NCBI RefSeq assembly: GCF_040802235.1
Contig: NC_133166.1
Coordinates: 62,001-126,000 of the forward strand
Reading direction: 5' to 3'
Length of the DNA: 64,000 bases
Source of the DNA: Manis javanica
Taxonomy: Eukaryota > Chordata > Mammalia > Pholidota > Manidae
Below, one piece after another: positions 50,146-61,636 of the stretch. The notes under the pieces were generated by a model. The model worked only from the letters and a program-made list of their open reading frames with translations, was not told the origin of the DNA and ran no database searches. Position 1 is the stretch's first letter. Each line of letters opens with the position of its first letter. The position numbers and the translations under genes are program-made.

Positions 50146-50290
50146 ACCATCAAAAGTCATGATTCTGTCATGAATTAATTTTACTGTACTCATTATTGAG
50201 TGGATTTTCTCACTTTTGCCTAGGAAATAATGCCATGTCTGCCCTACAGGTTTGGTGTGATGATTGATTAAGATCAGATATTTGAAAAAA

Positions 50291-50295
50291 TGTGC

Positions 50296-50341
<46 letters not shown>

Positions 50342-50361
50342 GTGTGTGTGTGTGTGTGTAA
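50291..50361. repeat. (GT)n microsatellite
   Basis: A nearly pure GT run of about 65-70 bp. At the same place in block C (about 22870-22905) it is shorter and interrupted, so it expanded in unit 3 or decayed in unit 2. Confidence 0.95.
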
Positions 50362-50844
50362 TGGGTGTGTCTTATAAATTTTTATAAACAGTGAGGTATC
50401 CACAGATCTACTTTACTGTGGTGAAGCTGTTTTACCAGCTAGCTGTGTCATGTTCATGGAATATTTTATCTCTTCTTGTTTCAGATTCCTCATCTGGAAA
50501 TTGAAGGTATCAGACTAGCTGATCCCTTGGTACATAGCAGGTCTTCTGACCCAACATTCATTAAAAAAAATAGTTACTATCATGAGATCATGATAGGACC
50601 ACGGGGTACTGGGTGATGGTATCAGAAGGGACGTGAAAAAGTGGGGCATGAGATTAGCTGGGAGAAAACCTCCGTGACAGCCATGTCTCCAGAGAGCAAG
50701 AACCTGGGGACTTTCCTTCCTCTGACTGTCTTTTCTCCTGACACCTCTGCCCTTAACAACACATTTGAGAGGAATCCCAGGTGTGGGCATCTCTCTCGCT
50801 GTGAGTGGACAGCCAGTTTATAGACTAAAGCTCCTGTCTTGCAG

Positions 50845-50940
50845 TGTAATCTGAGAAAACCCTTTTGGAAAAGAAATAAGCAGTTTCAACCTTTGGCGAG
50901 AATTCTGTGTACTTGAGGGATCTGGGTCAAGGTGAGAGGG
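50845..50940 (+). promoter_or_regulatory. Candidate OR leader-exon end with splice donor, block D
   Basis: CTGGGTCAAG followed by GTGAGAGGG, with donor GT at 50932-50933. The donor context is identical to the other three blocks despite scattered differences around it. The nearest acceptor is 61622-61623, so the implied intron of about 10.7 kb would contain the ERV-L. Confidence 0.3.
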
Positions 50941-51213
50941 CGAGATTACCGGGCTCAGTGGATTCCATGTCCTCTCAATAGCCGTGGGATCCTCCTGGTA
51001 GGACTGTGCGGACGAGGTTTGTGGTCCTCAGTGTCCCCGTTTGTCAGTCTCCCTCCCCCTCGCCCCCACACCCTCCACTTAGGGCTCTTCCTTGGGTTTT
51101 CTCCTTATCCATGTTGTCTGTCGTTCTGTGGAAAGACTAACCACTTATCTAACATTTCAGGTATTACTCTGGGGCGAGAGGCAGGTGTTGAGCTCTAGTT
51201 CTTCAATTTCTTA

Positions 51214-51664
51214 TTTATTTATTTTTGTTTTGGTATCATTTATCTACAATTACAAGAGAAACATTATGGTTACTAGACTCCCCCCATCATCAAGTCCCCC
51301 CCACAAACCCCATTACAGTCACTGTCCATCAGCGTAGTAAGATGCTGTTGAGTCTCTACTTGTCTTCTCTGTGTTTCACAGCCCTCACCGTGCCCCCACC
51401 TACATTATGTCTGCTAATTGTAATACCCCCTTTTCTCCGCTTCTTCCTCCCTTCCCTCCCGTCCTCCCCAGTCCGTTCCGTTTTGGTAACTGTTGTCCAT
51501 TCTTGGGTTCTGTGTGTCTGCTGCTATTTCATTGCTTCAGTTTTTTCCTTGTTCATATACTCCACATATGAGTGAACTCATTTGATACTTGTCTTTTTCC
51601 ACCTGGCTGATTTCACTGAGCATAATACCCTCTATCTCCATCCATGTTGTTGCCAATGGTAGAC
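51214..51664 (-). repeat. LINE-1 (L1-d), short 3'-end insertion
   Basis: Minus-strand L1 3' UTR (TTTTGGTATCATTTATCTAC on the plus strand) plus the last residues of ORF2. A T-rich start is the A-tail of the element. The short duplicate TCTTA flanks it (51209-51213 and 51665-51669). Block C is uninterrupted at the matching place (about 23756). Confidence 0.88.
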
Positions 51665-53221
51665 TCTTAGGGATGTGATCTTGAACTCTGTTGCCTTCTG
51701 TTTTTTGTCCTTTAATGGGGGATAATAAGATCATCTGTAAACTAATAGATAGTATCTCTGAAACATAAGAAAATTTAGAAGGTAGTAAATGAAGACTTAA
51801 TCAAAAATAATAAATTACTGAATTATAGGGGAATATCCTAAACTATAACATTCTTGTCTGTTTCCCAACTTTAACCATTACAAAGACCCTTTTAATGTGA
51901 TTTTTCCCTGGAGGATTATTCTGTTTTTACAATAATGACAATTAACTTGATGTCCATTTAAATTTATACCTTTGATTCATAATTTCTGAGTAGGGAATGA
52001 CAAGCTAGTCGCTACATAATCATATGACAGAGAACTCATGTATAATTTCATTCCTCTGAAATATTGCAAATAGTTCTGTTTTTTCATCTTTGAAAAACCT
52101 GGCATAGTACGGAGGCACTAGCTGGGTGACACAATCTCAGAGATGCTGCACCTGAGCACAGGTAGTGTTGCCCTCTTTTACCTTCTTTTACTTCTGTTTC
52201 CTTCATTCAGCGACATTCCAACTTAACTCTACTTTACTTTGCACAACCTTAAAAACTGACTATGTCCTTAGTTGATAAGAATGGAAGAGTTTTGTATAGT
52301 TTTGTTCTATATCCACAAAGTAAAATTCCCAGCATATTGACATCAGTCATCTTTTCTACTCCAATGAATTAGTCAACACTTGGAAAAAAATTAATCAAAG
52401 AGAGTGATTATATTTTGAATGTTTCCCCTTTTTCTCTAGCTTACCTTATTTTAAGAACATATGTTTTCAGGGTCAAATTTATCATGAGTAAGTAAAACAA
52501 CCCACCTCTCCTCACTCTTTGTGGATCCCTGATGCCTTAGACAGAGGGCATTTAGTTGTGGCTGCCTCTGCTCCCAGAATGTAATAAGAATGTGAAGAAT
52601 TTTAGTACAACTGCTTAATCAAAGTTTGAATTATTTTCACAGATTCGATCTGTTATGTTAGTATTTTTGGAGATGGTATGTGTGGCAGTCTATATTTTGA
52701 AAACATTTTCATTGAATCTTACTCCTCTTGTATAAAACATTTGACAAATGACTTGGCAGCATTCTATTCAAAAAGTAGGAGAAAGATTTCCAAGGTCAAT
52801 AGAAATGAAGCAAAGTAAGATATTTTTACTTCCACATCCAAAACAGCTTCAAAGAACCATTTATTAGTATACTCAATATGTATTTACTGTTAAATGCAAT
52901 TATCAGTAATATTAGTAAACCAGAGTCATATTAAATAAACCAGCTCCACTATTCCATGTACTGTACCTCATCAGTATTATCATTTCAGCTGCGTTGGTGC
53001 TGGTGGAGCACAGAAAGTGGCATCAGGAGTTGATGATCCATCTGAGTGTGAGATAATGGAGCAGTACAAGATGGAAACAAAGATGATCATTTATTAACAA
53101 TATTATTGATATTGTGCTAGAGACATCCTCTTCAGTAATAACTATATGAAGAGCTCATGATGCTTCAGTGTTTAGTTCTGCCTTATTTTTCCTTCATAGG
53201 GAGGAAAGACAATAGGAATGA

Positions 53222-53395
53222 TAATTGCTTACGTTTATTTAGCCCTTATTGTTTTAAGCCCTTTACGGCATTGAATCCATGCAGCAACCCTATGAGGCGC
53301 TAAGCACTACAGCCCTGCTTATACATGAGGCAGCTGTAGCACAGAGAGGGTAATAACTTTCTAAGAGTGCTATGCCAGGAATTAAAAGCCAGGAA
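53222..53395 (+). repeat. MIR SINE, unit 3
   Basis: Ortholog of 25316-25490: TTATTTAGCCCTTATTGTTT, ATGCAGCAACCCTATGAGGC and a CACAGAGAGGGTAATAACTT tail. Confidence 0.8.
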
Positions 53396-53609
53396 TGTGT
53401 GAAGTCTTCCCTCTGATCCTTTCTCCATCATTTCCCATCTCACTCTCCCTCTGTCTCTCTGTGCTGACTATTAAAGATTGTGGATTTACATATACTAATA
53501 GATTTTCTACTTATAAATAAAGGAGTTGTAGACAATGGAAAATACAAGCATAGAGAAGAAAATAAAAATCATAACACTCATTATTTTGGTATTTGTAATT
53601 CGTTCATGG

Positions 53610-53631
53610 GTGTGTGTATGTGTGTGTGTGG

Positions 53632-53663
<32 letters not shown>
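53610..53663. repeat. Compound (GT)n(GA)n microsatellite, unit 3
   Basis: GT-rich stretch followed by an uninterrupted GA run; counterpart of 25708-25751 with a longer total length. Confidence 0.9.
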
Positions 53664-53669
<6 letters not shown>

Positions 53670-54189
53670 ATAGCAATTGTTTCCTCTCTAGTCAGGTGGG
53701 ACTATTTTGTGCCATCATCAGCAGTATATGACAATGCATAACCTTTATTGATTTATGCTATTTGTACTAAAGGCATTATTACATTGTCCATTTTATGTTT
53801 TGTTACTGTTTTCCCTATTCAGCAACTATATTTCAAGAGTATTTTACTTGAGGGGGTTTTTCTGCTCTAACCTTATTTTAAATCGCTAAATCTTATTTTC
53901 TTCTATGTTTTCTCTTCTGGTGTTTTATTTCAGATATATCATTCCCATCCAAGATTATGTAAATGCTTACCAAGTCTTTATCCTTCTCTATCAGTTGAAA
54001 TATAACTTAAAAAAAACTACTAAGTCATAAACATATTCAATTTTTACTAATATTTACCATTTTTTCTGAAATTTCAGATATTATTATGGCACTTTTCTAT
54101 TTTTACAAGAATCATGAGTTATCCATCTTTATTAAGCTTTTTAATACCTGCACGTACAAGACTTTTTATTTATTTGTTAAATACTTCCA

Positions 54190-54560
54190 TATTTCATTTC
54201 TTCCATTTTTTAAAAATTATACTACACTTGACATACAGTATATTAGTTTCAGGTGTGCAGCATAGGGATTCAACAGTTTTATGCTTTATGAAATTCTTAC
54301 CATGATAAATGTGTTTACCACCTGTCACCATATGATTATTGACTCTATTCACTATGCAGTACTTTTCATACCATGAATTATTTATTCTGAAATTGAAAGT
54401 TTGTACCTCTTTATCTCATCACTCATTTCACCTAATCTCCCACCACTTATTGTCAACCACCAGGTTGTCTTCTGTGTTTATTGTCCATTCCTGGTTTGTG
54501 TTTTGCTTGTTTGTTCATTTCAAATACTTTTCATATTAATCTTTGTCAAAATTTTCTTGG
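54190..54560 (-). repeat. L1 3'-UTR fragment (L1MA-type), unit 3
   Basis: Ortholog of 26285-26640: TTAGTTTCAGGTGTGCAGCA, then CACCTGTCACCATATGATTA and a GTTTGTACCTCTTTATCTCA end. Confidence 0.75.
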
Positions 54561-54921
54561 CTATTCTCAGTGATTCACCCTTTCATCTCAAGGAAGGTAA
54601 GAAAAAGTTATGGAACAGAACCAACAGGTTCTATCTATTATGAATCTGTTAGTAAGTTCTAGGCAGCTGAGTGTATCAACAAAAAATATGAAATAAACCT
54701 ATCAAGTACTTGAGCATTGAAATTACCCATTTGGACTCTTTCTCTGCATCAAGGCCCGTCATAGCGTGATGTTGGTTGTCAGCTGACCTAAGGAGACTCG
54801 AAAACTCAAGCAAGCCTGATATGAAATCATTTACCTGGCTTGTATCTTCATGGTCTCAGGTGATCTGACGTGCTTCTGTACGAGGTCGGAATCTACATCT
54901 GCCTAGAGGTACTGATGCCTA

Positions 54922-55145
54922 GTACTATGTACTAGACTGTGTGCTGAGCATTTGTATGAAGTTTTCTCCTGTAAGCCTGCCAGGATCAGGATGGTTCTGG
55001 ATCTCTCATTGTTCTCACTTATTGCAAGTGGTCAATCTTAGTGTGTTTAAGCCATTGGGACCGGTACATATAGCAAGAGGGTATCAGAAGGAAAACTCGA
55101 ACGTCTTAATCTCTAACTACATTCCAATGCTATTCCTTATGTATC
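54922..55145 (+). repeat. MIR SINE, shortened, unit 3
   Basis: Ortholog of 12332-12590 and 27122-27380. It begins directly at TACTATGTACTAGACTGTGT, because a deletion removed its left part. Confidence 0.5.
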
Positions 55146-55386
55146 AAAATACTCTAAATGATAATATATTGGAGTCAACAGTGAGGCTATACCCAGCTTC
55201 CCTTTTGTGTACTTTCTTTGAAGGCTTCCCTAGTACACATATTCTATAACTTCATTGGTCACACATGCTGTGCCCCAACAAAATATTATCAGAGTTACAA
55301 ACTGTGATATAATTTCCTGACCAATTTGGAGATCAAATTCTAAATACATTTACACAAGTTTGAGAAATTATTACTAAAAGGGCAAA

Positions 55387-55713
55387 TGTGGGTAAAATTC
55401 CAATATTCCAGAATCTCTCACTTGGCCTCAGTGCCTCTCCATATCAATAGGTGTTACCAAGGGGTGGAGAGAAGTACTTCATTTCCAGATCACTAGATGA
55501 CTTCAGAGGAGGTGGACGGTGAGCGCACACATGGACCAGAGAGGTTTGGTGGGGCCGGGCAGCTGGGTCATGAGAGACATGGGCCACCACAATTAGACGG
55601 CCGCTTGGAAGCTATAAACAGGTTTCTTCCACTTCATTTCTCTCTTTTACTGATTCTGGCTTCAAAGATTATTTCCCCCTGGCTTGGAACATGTATTCCC
55701 CCTGGAGTTTTCA
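55387..55713 (+). repeat. 5' LTR of ERV-L, unit 3
   Basis: Starts TGTGGGTAAAATTCC and ends TGGAGTTTTCA. Left target duplicate GCAAA at 55382-55386. A primer site, TGGTGGTAGTTGGCAGGAAC, follows at 55714-55733. Confidence 0.75.
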
Positions 55714-58700
55714 TGGTGGTAGTTGGCAGGAACTTTTAAACAGTAACGTGTCTTCATGGGTGTGATGCTTGGGCAGGCTGCCCCTAGAGATGGTGGGGAG
55801 AGACGCAGAACCCATTGTGAATGGTGGGGAGGCCCCTTAGCTGTGGAGGGTGCAGCTTCACCTGGAGCCACATCTATGGGCCTTCCACATGGGAAGCCCC
55901 TAGTAGGGACCTGGAATAGAGGGAAACACCTTCTAAACAGGTGGGGCCTTCCCAGAATTGGGGAAGAGTTGAGACACCAGAAGCTGTGGAATTAGTCCTC
56001 CATGAGATGGAGATAGAAGACTGCCTTAGAGGCCCTCAGTGGCTGTGTGGTTGCTGGGATTGTGTGATGTTTGTTTCTCAAGATATTGGAAAGGTTATTG
56101 AGGAGAGAGGCACACTGAGGCATTGCTTGGAGGAGCTGGACGATGACCTATGGGACGCCCTAAAGAAAGAGAGACACTTATTGGGCAGTCAGGTTGTGCT
56201 CCTGAAACACACGTTATCAGCGAGGGAGGAGGCAGCAGGAGAACCTGTGGTGCAGGGGGGCCATGGGGGTGTGGGAGGAAGGAGTGATGTCCTCAGTTGT
56301 TGAGACAGATCAAAGCAGCAGGAGCCTGGGGAGGGTAAGTGGGTTGGAATGAGGGCAGAATTGTTGCCAAGGACACCACCAAAGGCACTAGTCCCTCCTG
56401 TATTGAAGGCCTACCTTGTGTTATTAAGTAAATAAAATGCAATAACTGTGTGCTCCTCAGAGGGAGGAGTGGCCCCCTCCCCAGGTTGTGGAGCATTGCA
56501 TGCTCAGCCCCTGTACCTAGGATGAGGTGGTGGACGTGAGTGTCTGTTACAGGCAGAAGCCCTCGGAACCTCTGCCTACATAGCCTGTATATATCTGGGT
56601 TTTGAGGATGGAAAACATTGTTATGTTGGGTTCTGAAATGAGTAGACTCGCTTCCCTGATGACTCATCCTTCTCTATCTCAGTGGTTGCAAACTGCCTGT
56701 CACATCTCAGGGAATCAGGCACATCTGGATTGGCTGACAGCAGCCATCAGGGCACTTTGGCCTAATCAGGGTTACTTACCATACTTACCCACTAGCTGGG
56801 TAACATATGCAGAGCTCCAGCAGGTACAATGGGAGCTGGGCATGAAAAATATCATCTATAGTATGGACCCCCAGGGCCCTGATGAGGAGTTGTTCACTGT
56901 AGGAATGATAAATCTGGTGCTCCACACAGCTTCCTCATCTCTCTTTGGGTCCCTAGTGACTATTCTTGCCGCCGCCCCCCACCCCTGTAGCGCAACCCAT
57001 AAGTGAGGTTAGCTGTACTTTAGCAGATAATGGGGAAGGTTGAAAATAAGAGCATGGAACGAAGTTCGGGCTACGACTGAAAGGAGAGGTGGAAAGTGCC
57101 CCGTGAAAGTCTCAAGGACACAGATATTGGTTGGTTTGATGAAGGCAGGGGTAGTGAAAGAAAAATTTGATTGGCCGCCCAAAGGAATCTTGTTAGAACT
57201 GTGGCACCAATTAAAGCCAGAGAAGCAGTTTCAGCTGCTGAGGTCCATGACATGAATCCAGAGGCAATGCCCCATGTCCGGCCTGGGTCCTTGCAAGATG
57301 TGCTGGGGGACAGTACTCAGGCTCTGCCAGGGCCCTTTTCCCCACAGGAGGAGGACTGGGCATTACGGTTTGACTGCGCATGGCGGGGTCAGGGCTCCCA
57401 CCTTGGGGGACATGGTGGGGCCTGGAGGCCACATGTAGAAATAGCAATTCATTGGTTCCCCATGAATTTACAATATACTCTGGTGCTGGTGGACACAGGA
57501 GCTGAATATTCTCTGATTTAAGGGGAACCCAGAGCATTTTCCTGAGGCCCCTGCGGTGATAGATGGCTATGGGGTAAGGCAATAAGAGTGATGAAAGCCC
57601 AAATCCCTTTGGATTTAGGGTGTGAACCCCAAATGAGTGTACTCTGTACATTTCCCCCATCCCTGAATATATTTTGGGGGTGGATATCCTTTAGGGCCTG
57701 TGGTTACAGACCACTGCAGGTCAGCTCAGACTGAGGGAACATGTGGTAAAGGCAGTTTTGAGGGGACATGCTAAGCACCCACCTGTAGATCTGCCTGTAC
57801 CTTAACAGATGACAAATAGTAAGCAGTATACATTGCCTGGTTTCACAAGGAAACTGGGGGAACTCTACAGGAGTTGAAGAAGGGGGGCTTCATAAAGTTC
57901 CCTCATAGACCTTTTAATTCCCCACTGTGGCCGTGGAAATGCCGGACAGCTCATGGCATATGACCTTGGATTACAGGGAATTGAGTAAAGTTAAACCTGC
58001 CTTTGCATGCTGCTGCCCCTCTATAGCAGCCTTTATGGACACACTGTCATGAAATAGGGACATATCATTATGTTGTTTACCTTGATAATGCTTTCTTCTC
58101 TATTGACATAGCACAGGAAGTCAGAAATAGTTTTCCTTCATGTGGGAAGGACAGCAGTGGGGATTCACTCTCCTTCCATGGGGATACCTCCACAGTCCCA
58201 CCATTTGTCATGGGCTTGTAGCCCAGGACTGGGCCACATGGAAGAGAGCATAAACTGTGCAGCTGTATCACTACATTGATAATATTATGCTCATGTCTGA
58301 TTCTCTTGAAGATTTAGAAGGAGGAGTTCCTAGACAGCTGTAACTGGAGAAAGGATGGGCTGTGAACAGCACCAAGGTTAAGGAACCTTCTTAGATAGTA
58401 AATTTCTTAAAGGTGTATATAGTTGGGTAAAACCAAAGTTATCCCACAAGCAGTCACAGAAAAGTTCCATGCTTTCTCTACCCCTGCAACTGTGGCAGTA
58501 TTACAAGAGGTTTGGGGATCTTTGGGCTACTGGAGAGGGTTTCTCCCACACTTGGCACAAATTCTGAAGCCCTTATACTGGTTGGTACAAAAAGTCTTCA
58601 GGTGGGACCGGGATGAAACCTGTGGAGCTGCTCTTACTGCTTCTAAGTGAGCGATCAAGGCTGTACTGGCCTTGAGTGTAATGGACTCATCAAGGCCCTG

Positions 58701-60831
58701 TGAGCTAGATGTTCATGTAACCAAATATGGCTGTGGATGGGGCATTTGGCAGTGGCTTGAATGGAAACACCAACCTATTGGATTCTCTTCACAAGTATGG
58801 AAAGGAGCAGAGGCCCAGTACACCTTGATAGAGAAGCAACTGGCTGCTGTGTACCACACTTGGCTAGCTGTGGAGGCCATCAATGGAACAACTCTGATGA
58901 AAGTAATAACTACCTGTCCCATTGCAGGGTGGGTGCAAGACTGGAACTAAAGGCTGTGGAGTGGTGTGGTACAGACACCTACAATGGCCAAATGGGACAC
59001 ATAATTAGAGCAGTGTAGCACACTTTCCACTAGCCCCTGATATGGAGAATTCTGATGCTTGTCTGGGCATATGATAGTAGCCATTGGTATCCAAGAGTCC
59101 TCTTCTGGAGGGAAAAGCCCTGTACTTGAAGATGCTTGGTACCCAAATTGCTCCAGTCTCAGGCAACCCCTGAAGTGGAGGGCTGTGTCTTTCCATCCTA
59201 AGACTGAGACAGTATGGATGGAGGATGGAGAGGGGAATAGCAGCCAATGGGGTGATGTGTGGGCCGTATGGCTAGTGATCAGCCAGGAGCATTCCCCCAT
59301 AGTTGTCTGCACTGACAGCTGGGTCGTCTACCAGGGTTGACTGTGTGGCTACTGCCATGGTCCTGTGCCAACTGGATGGTTGGTCACATGCCCCCTTGAG
59401 GGCAAGAGTTGTGGCAAGACTTATGGGCCTCTTGTCAGACCAAGACAGTTACTGAATACGATGTGACTGATTATTTGCCTTTGGCATTCCCAGGGAATGA
59501 TTAAGGAGACACATTGGCCCAGATGTGTTTGTTGGCTAGAAGGAAAGCCTGCCACTGATGTTGTCCAATGGTTACATCAGTGTTTGTTCCATGTGGGGCA
59601 AAAGATTATGTGGGATGTATGCTATGACTTGTGTGGACACAGCTACTGGACTGTTGATTGATCTTCCTGCACATCGTGCAGATCAGCAAACCACCAAGGA
59701 GGCCTAGAGCATCTCTGCGGCCTTAGGCTGGCTGCAGGTCACTGAGAATGATCAAGGCACCCACTTTAGTGGACATGCATTTCAAGAATGTGTGCAGTAG
59801 TTAGGGATAAAGTGACAGTTTAATGTACCATATAACCATACAATGGCAGGGTTGATAGGGAGGTACAATGGTTTTTCAAAGTCTGGCCCAAGTTCATACA
59901 ACAATAGTCTATGGTGCTGGTCAGTGCACTTACAGGCAGTGCTATGTCATTTGAATGAGAAGCCCCAAAAAGGAGCCTTGAGGTCTGTGGACATGCTAAC
60001 ACACATTGCTGCCTCTCCTGTAAAACTGTATGTGCAAACTAAAGGGGAGTTATTGAAGCCAGGATATGGCCAGCAGAGCAACATCCTGCTGCCATCCCTA
60101 CTGCACTAAACCCTAGAGACTCTGTTGAGTGGATGTGATTCTGGACATTTCAACATATGGATCAACGATGGTTGGCCTTTCTGGCACCTTGGTGAAAAGG
60201 CCTGGAAGCTGGCCTCCTGTGTGTTCCTGGAGTAACAGCAGAGTGACCCCCAAAGATCACATAGTGCACCCAAAACACCCGGGAGGTAAGAGCATCTTAC
60301 AGGGAAGTTTTGTTTTATCATTATGCCCAGTGCATACACCTCCCAGAGCCCTGTACAGTGACCCATCTGTAACCCTCACAGGGAGGGGGTGTAAGTGTGG
60401 TGTACTAGACCAGGACGAGATCCCTTTCCTGACACTGTCCTGTCACGGGACCACTCTCTTGCATGCATCCTCCTGATGGACAAGACTTTCCCAGGCGGGT
60501 GTCATTCAAACATGTATCCTATTGCCCTTAAGGTTATTTTCTTCTATAGTTCCTGTGTCCGTGACCGACTTACTGGCTGCAGCTGCTGAGTGATAATTAC
60601 TCTGAACTCCCTACCTGTTCAGCTACTGGCTCCTGTGGGAAGGGCAAGCCAGGGACTTAATCTGTATGGAACTTTGAACCTAGCTGAATCCTTGAGGATT
60701 ATCTTGTTTTTATTGCCGCTGTTATTGTACGTTATTAGTCTGGTTACAGTGCTCTAGTTTTCTAGCACACTGGCTGTTACCGATGATGGGGAGCAAGTAG
60801 ATTGTGAGGTGAGATTTCTGGAAGGGTGGAC

Positions 60832-61146
60832 TGTGTATAACATTGCAATATATCCAGAATGTCTGGCTCGGCCTTAGTGCATTTCCATATCAATAGGTGT
60901 TTCCAGGGTGTGGAGAGAAGTGTTCCATCTTCAGATCACTAGGTGATTACAACGGGTGTGGATAGTGAGCACATACCTGGACTGGAGTGGTTAGGTGAGG
61001 ACTGGCACCCGGGTCACGAGAGACACGGGTGAGCAGAAGTTATAAGCAATAAACAGGTTTATCCCATTTTATTTCTCCCTTTGAGTGGTGTTGGCTTCAA
61101 AGGTTATTTGCCTCAGGTAGGCAACATATTTCCCCTTGGAGGTACA
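60832..61146 (+). repeat. 3' LTR of ERV-L, unit 3
   Basis: TGTGTATAACATTGC to TTGGAGGTACA. Right target duplicate GTAAA at 61147-61151. It is preceded by a purine-rich stretch (GGAAGGGTGGA). It ends about 490 bp before the third OR start codon. Confidence 0.75.
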
Positions 61147-61636
61147 GTAAATGTTTTTCTTATGGATACTGGAAAAAATTTTTTAAGAATTTATCAGTAT
61201 GACCATGGAGAACAGAAGGGCTCTTACAAATTTAACCTGGATTGATGCCACATATGCTTTTCTTATCAGAAAGCAAGTTTTACAATGCATAAAAAGAGGT
61301 TTTTTTTAAAAAAACATATTTTCATCACTTATTTCGATGTATAATAATCACAGAATTTCTATTCTTTAAAATATTCTTCATCAAATTTTTAAATACCTCT
61401 TTCAATTCTCATGGAAACTCATGTTTTAGTTGAGAACTTGATGCACTGTACAGGTATTCCTAGATAATGTGAGATAAAAGCTGCTGTGTTTCCACCAGAG
61501 CAGTGAGCATTTCCCTTTTTCTGGTGCTCAGTGGAGGAAAAAGGTGGCACATGTGAGAATTGTAATGCTACCACATTTGACTTGAGTCAGCAATGAATTG
61601 TGTTGTCTCTTTTCTGATCTTAGGAGCAGCAAGGCT
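61147..61636 (+). promoter_or_regulatory. OR-proximal flank and splice acceptor, third OR
   Basis: Collinear with 33527-34013, including GAGCATTTCCCTTTTTCTGG. The acceptor AG is at 61622-61623, 13 nt before the ATG. Probably the 3' end of the leader intron. Confidence 0.5.

Larger units (their letters stand above)
49741..52850. repeat. Upstream block D (unit 3)
   Basis: Closest match to block C (22296-24930), with an inserted L1 3' end at 51214-51664. It contains a MIR (49915-50145), an expanded GT microsatellite (50291-50361), a MIR-like tail (50440-50560) and the donor-like stretch (50932). No coding potential. Confidence 0.75.
52851..55386. repeat. Middle upstream block, unit 3
   Basis: Collinear with 24931-27613. 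It contains a MIR (53222-53395), a GT/GA microsatellite (53610-53663), an L1MA-type 3'-UTR fragment (54190-54560) and a shortened MIR (54922-55145). Relative to unit 2 about 160 bp is missing around 54920. No gene. Confidence 0.7.
55387..61146 (+). mobile_element. ERV-L (class III) provirus fossil, unit 3
   Basis: Same insertion as 27614-33526, duplicated with its flanks: identical position, orientation and target site. Parts in order: 5' LTR, primer site, gag-like (about 55760-57250), protease with DTGAE near 57490, reverse transcriptase (about 57860-58640), RNase H (about 58680-59330, with ELDVHVTKYGCGWG), integrase (about 59350-60560) and 3' LTR. No env gene evident. Broken throughout with many interruptions. 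The retained RNase H text is the best evidence for ERV-L. The LTR pair is as diverged as in unit 2, consistent with one old insertion copied later. Confidence 0.85.
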
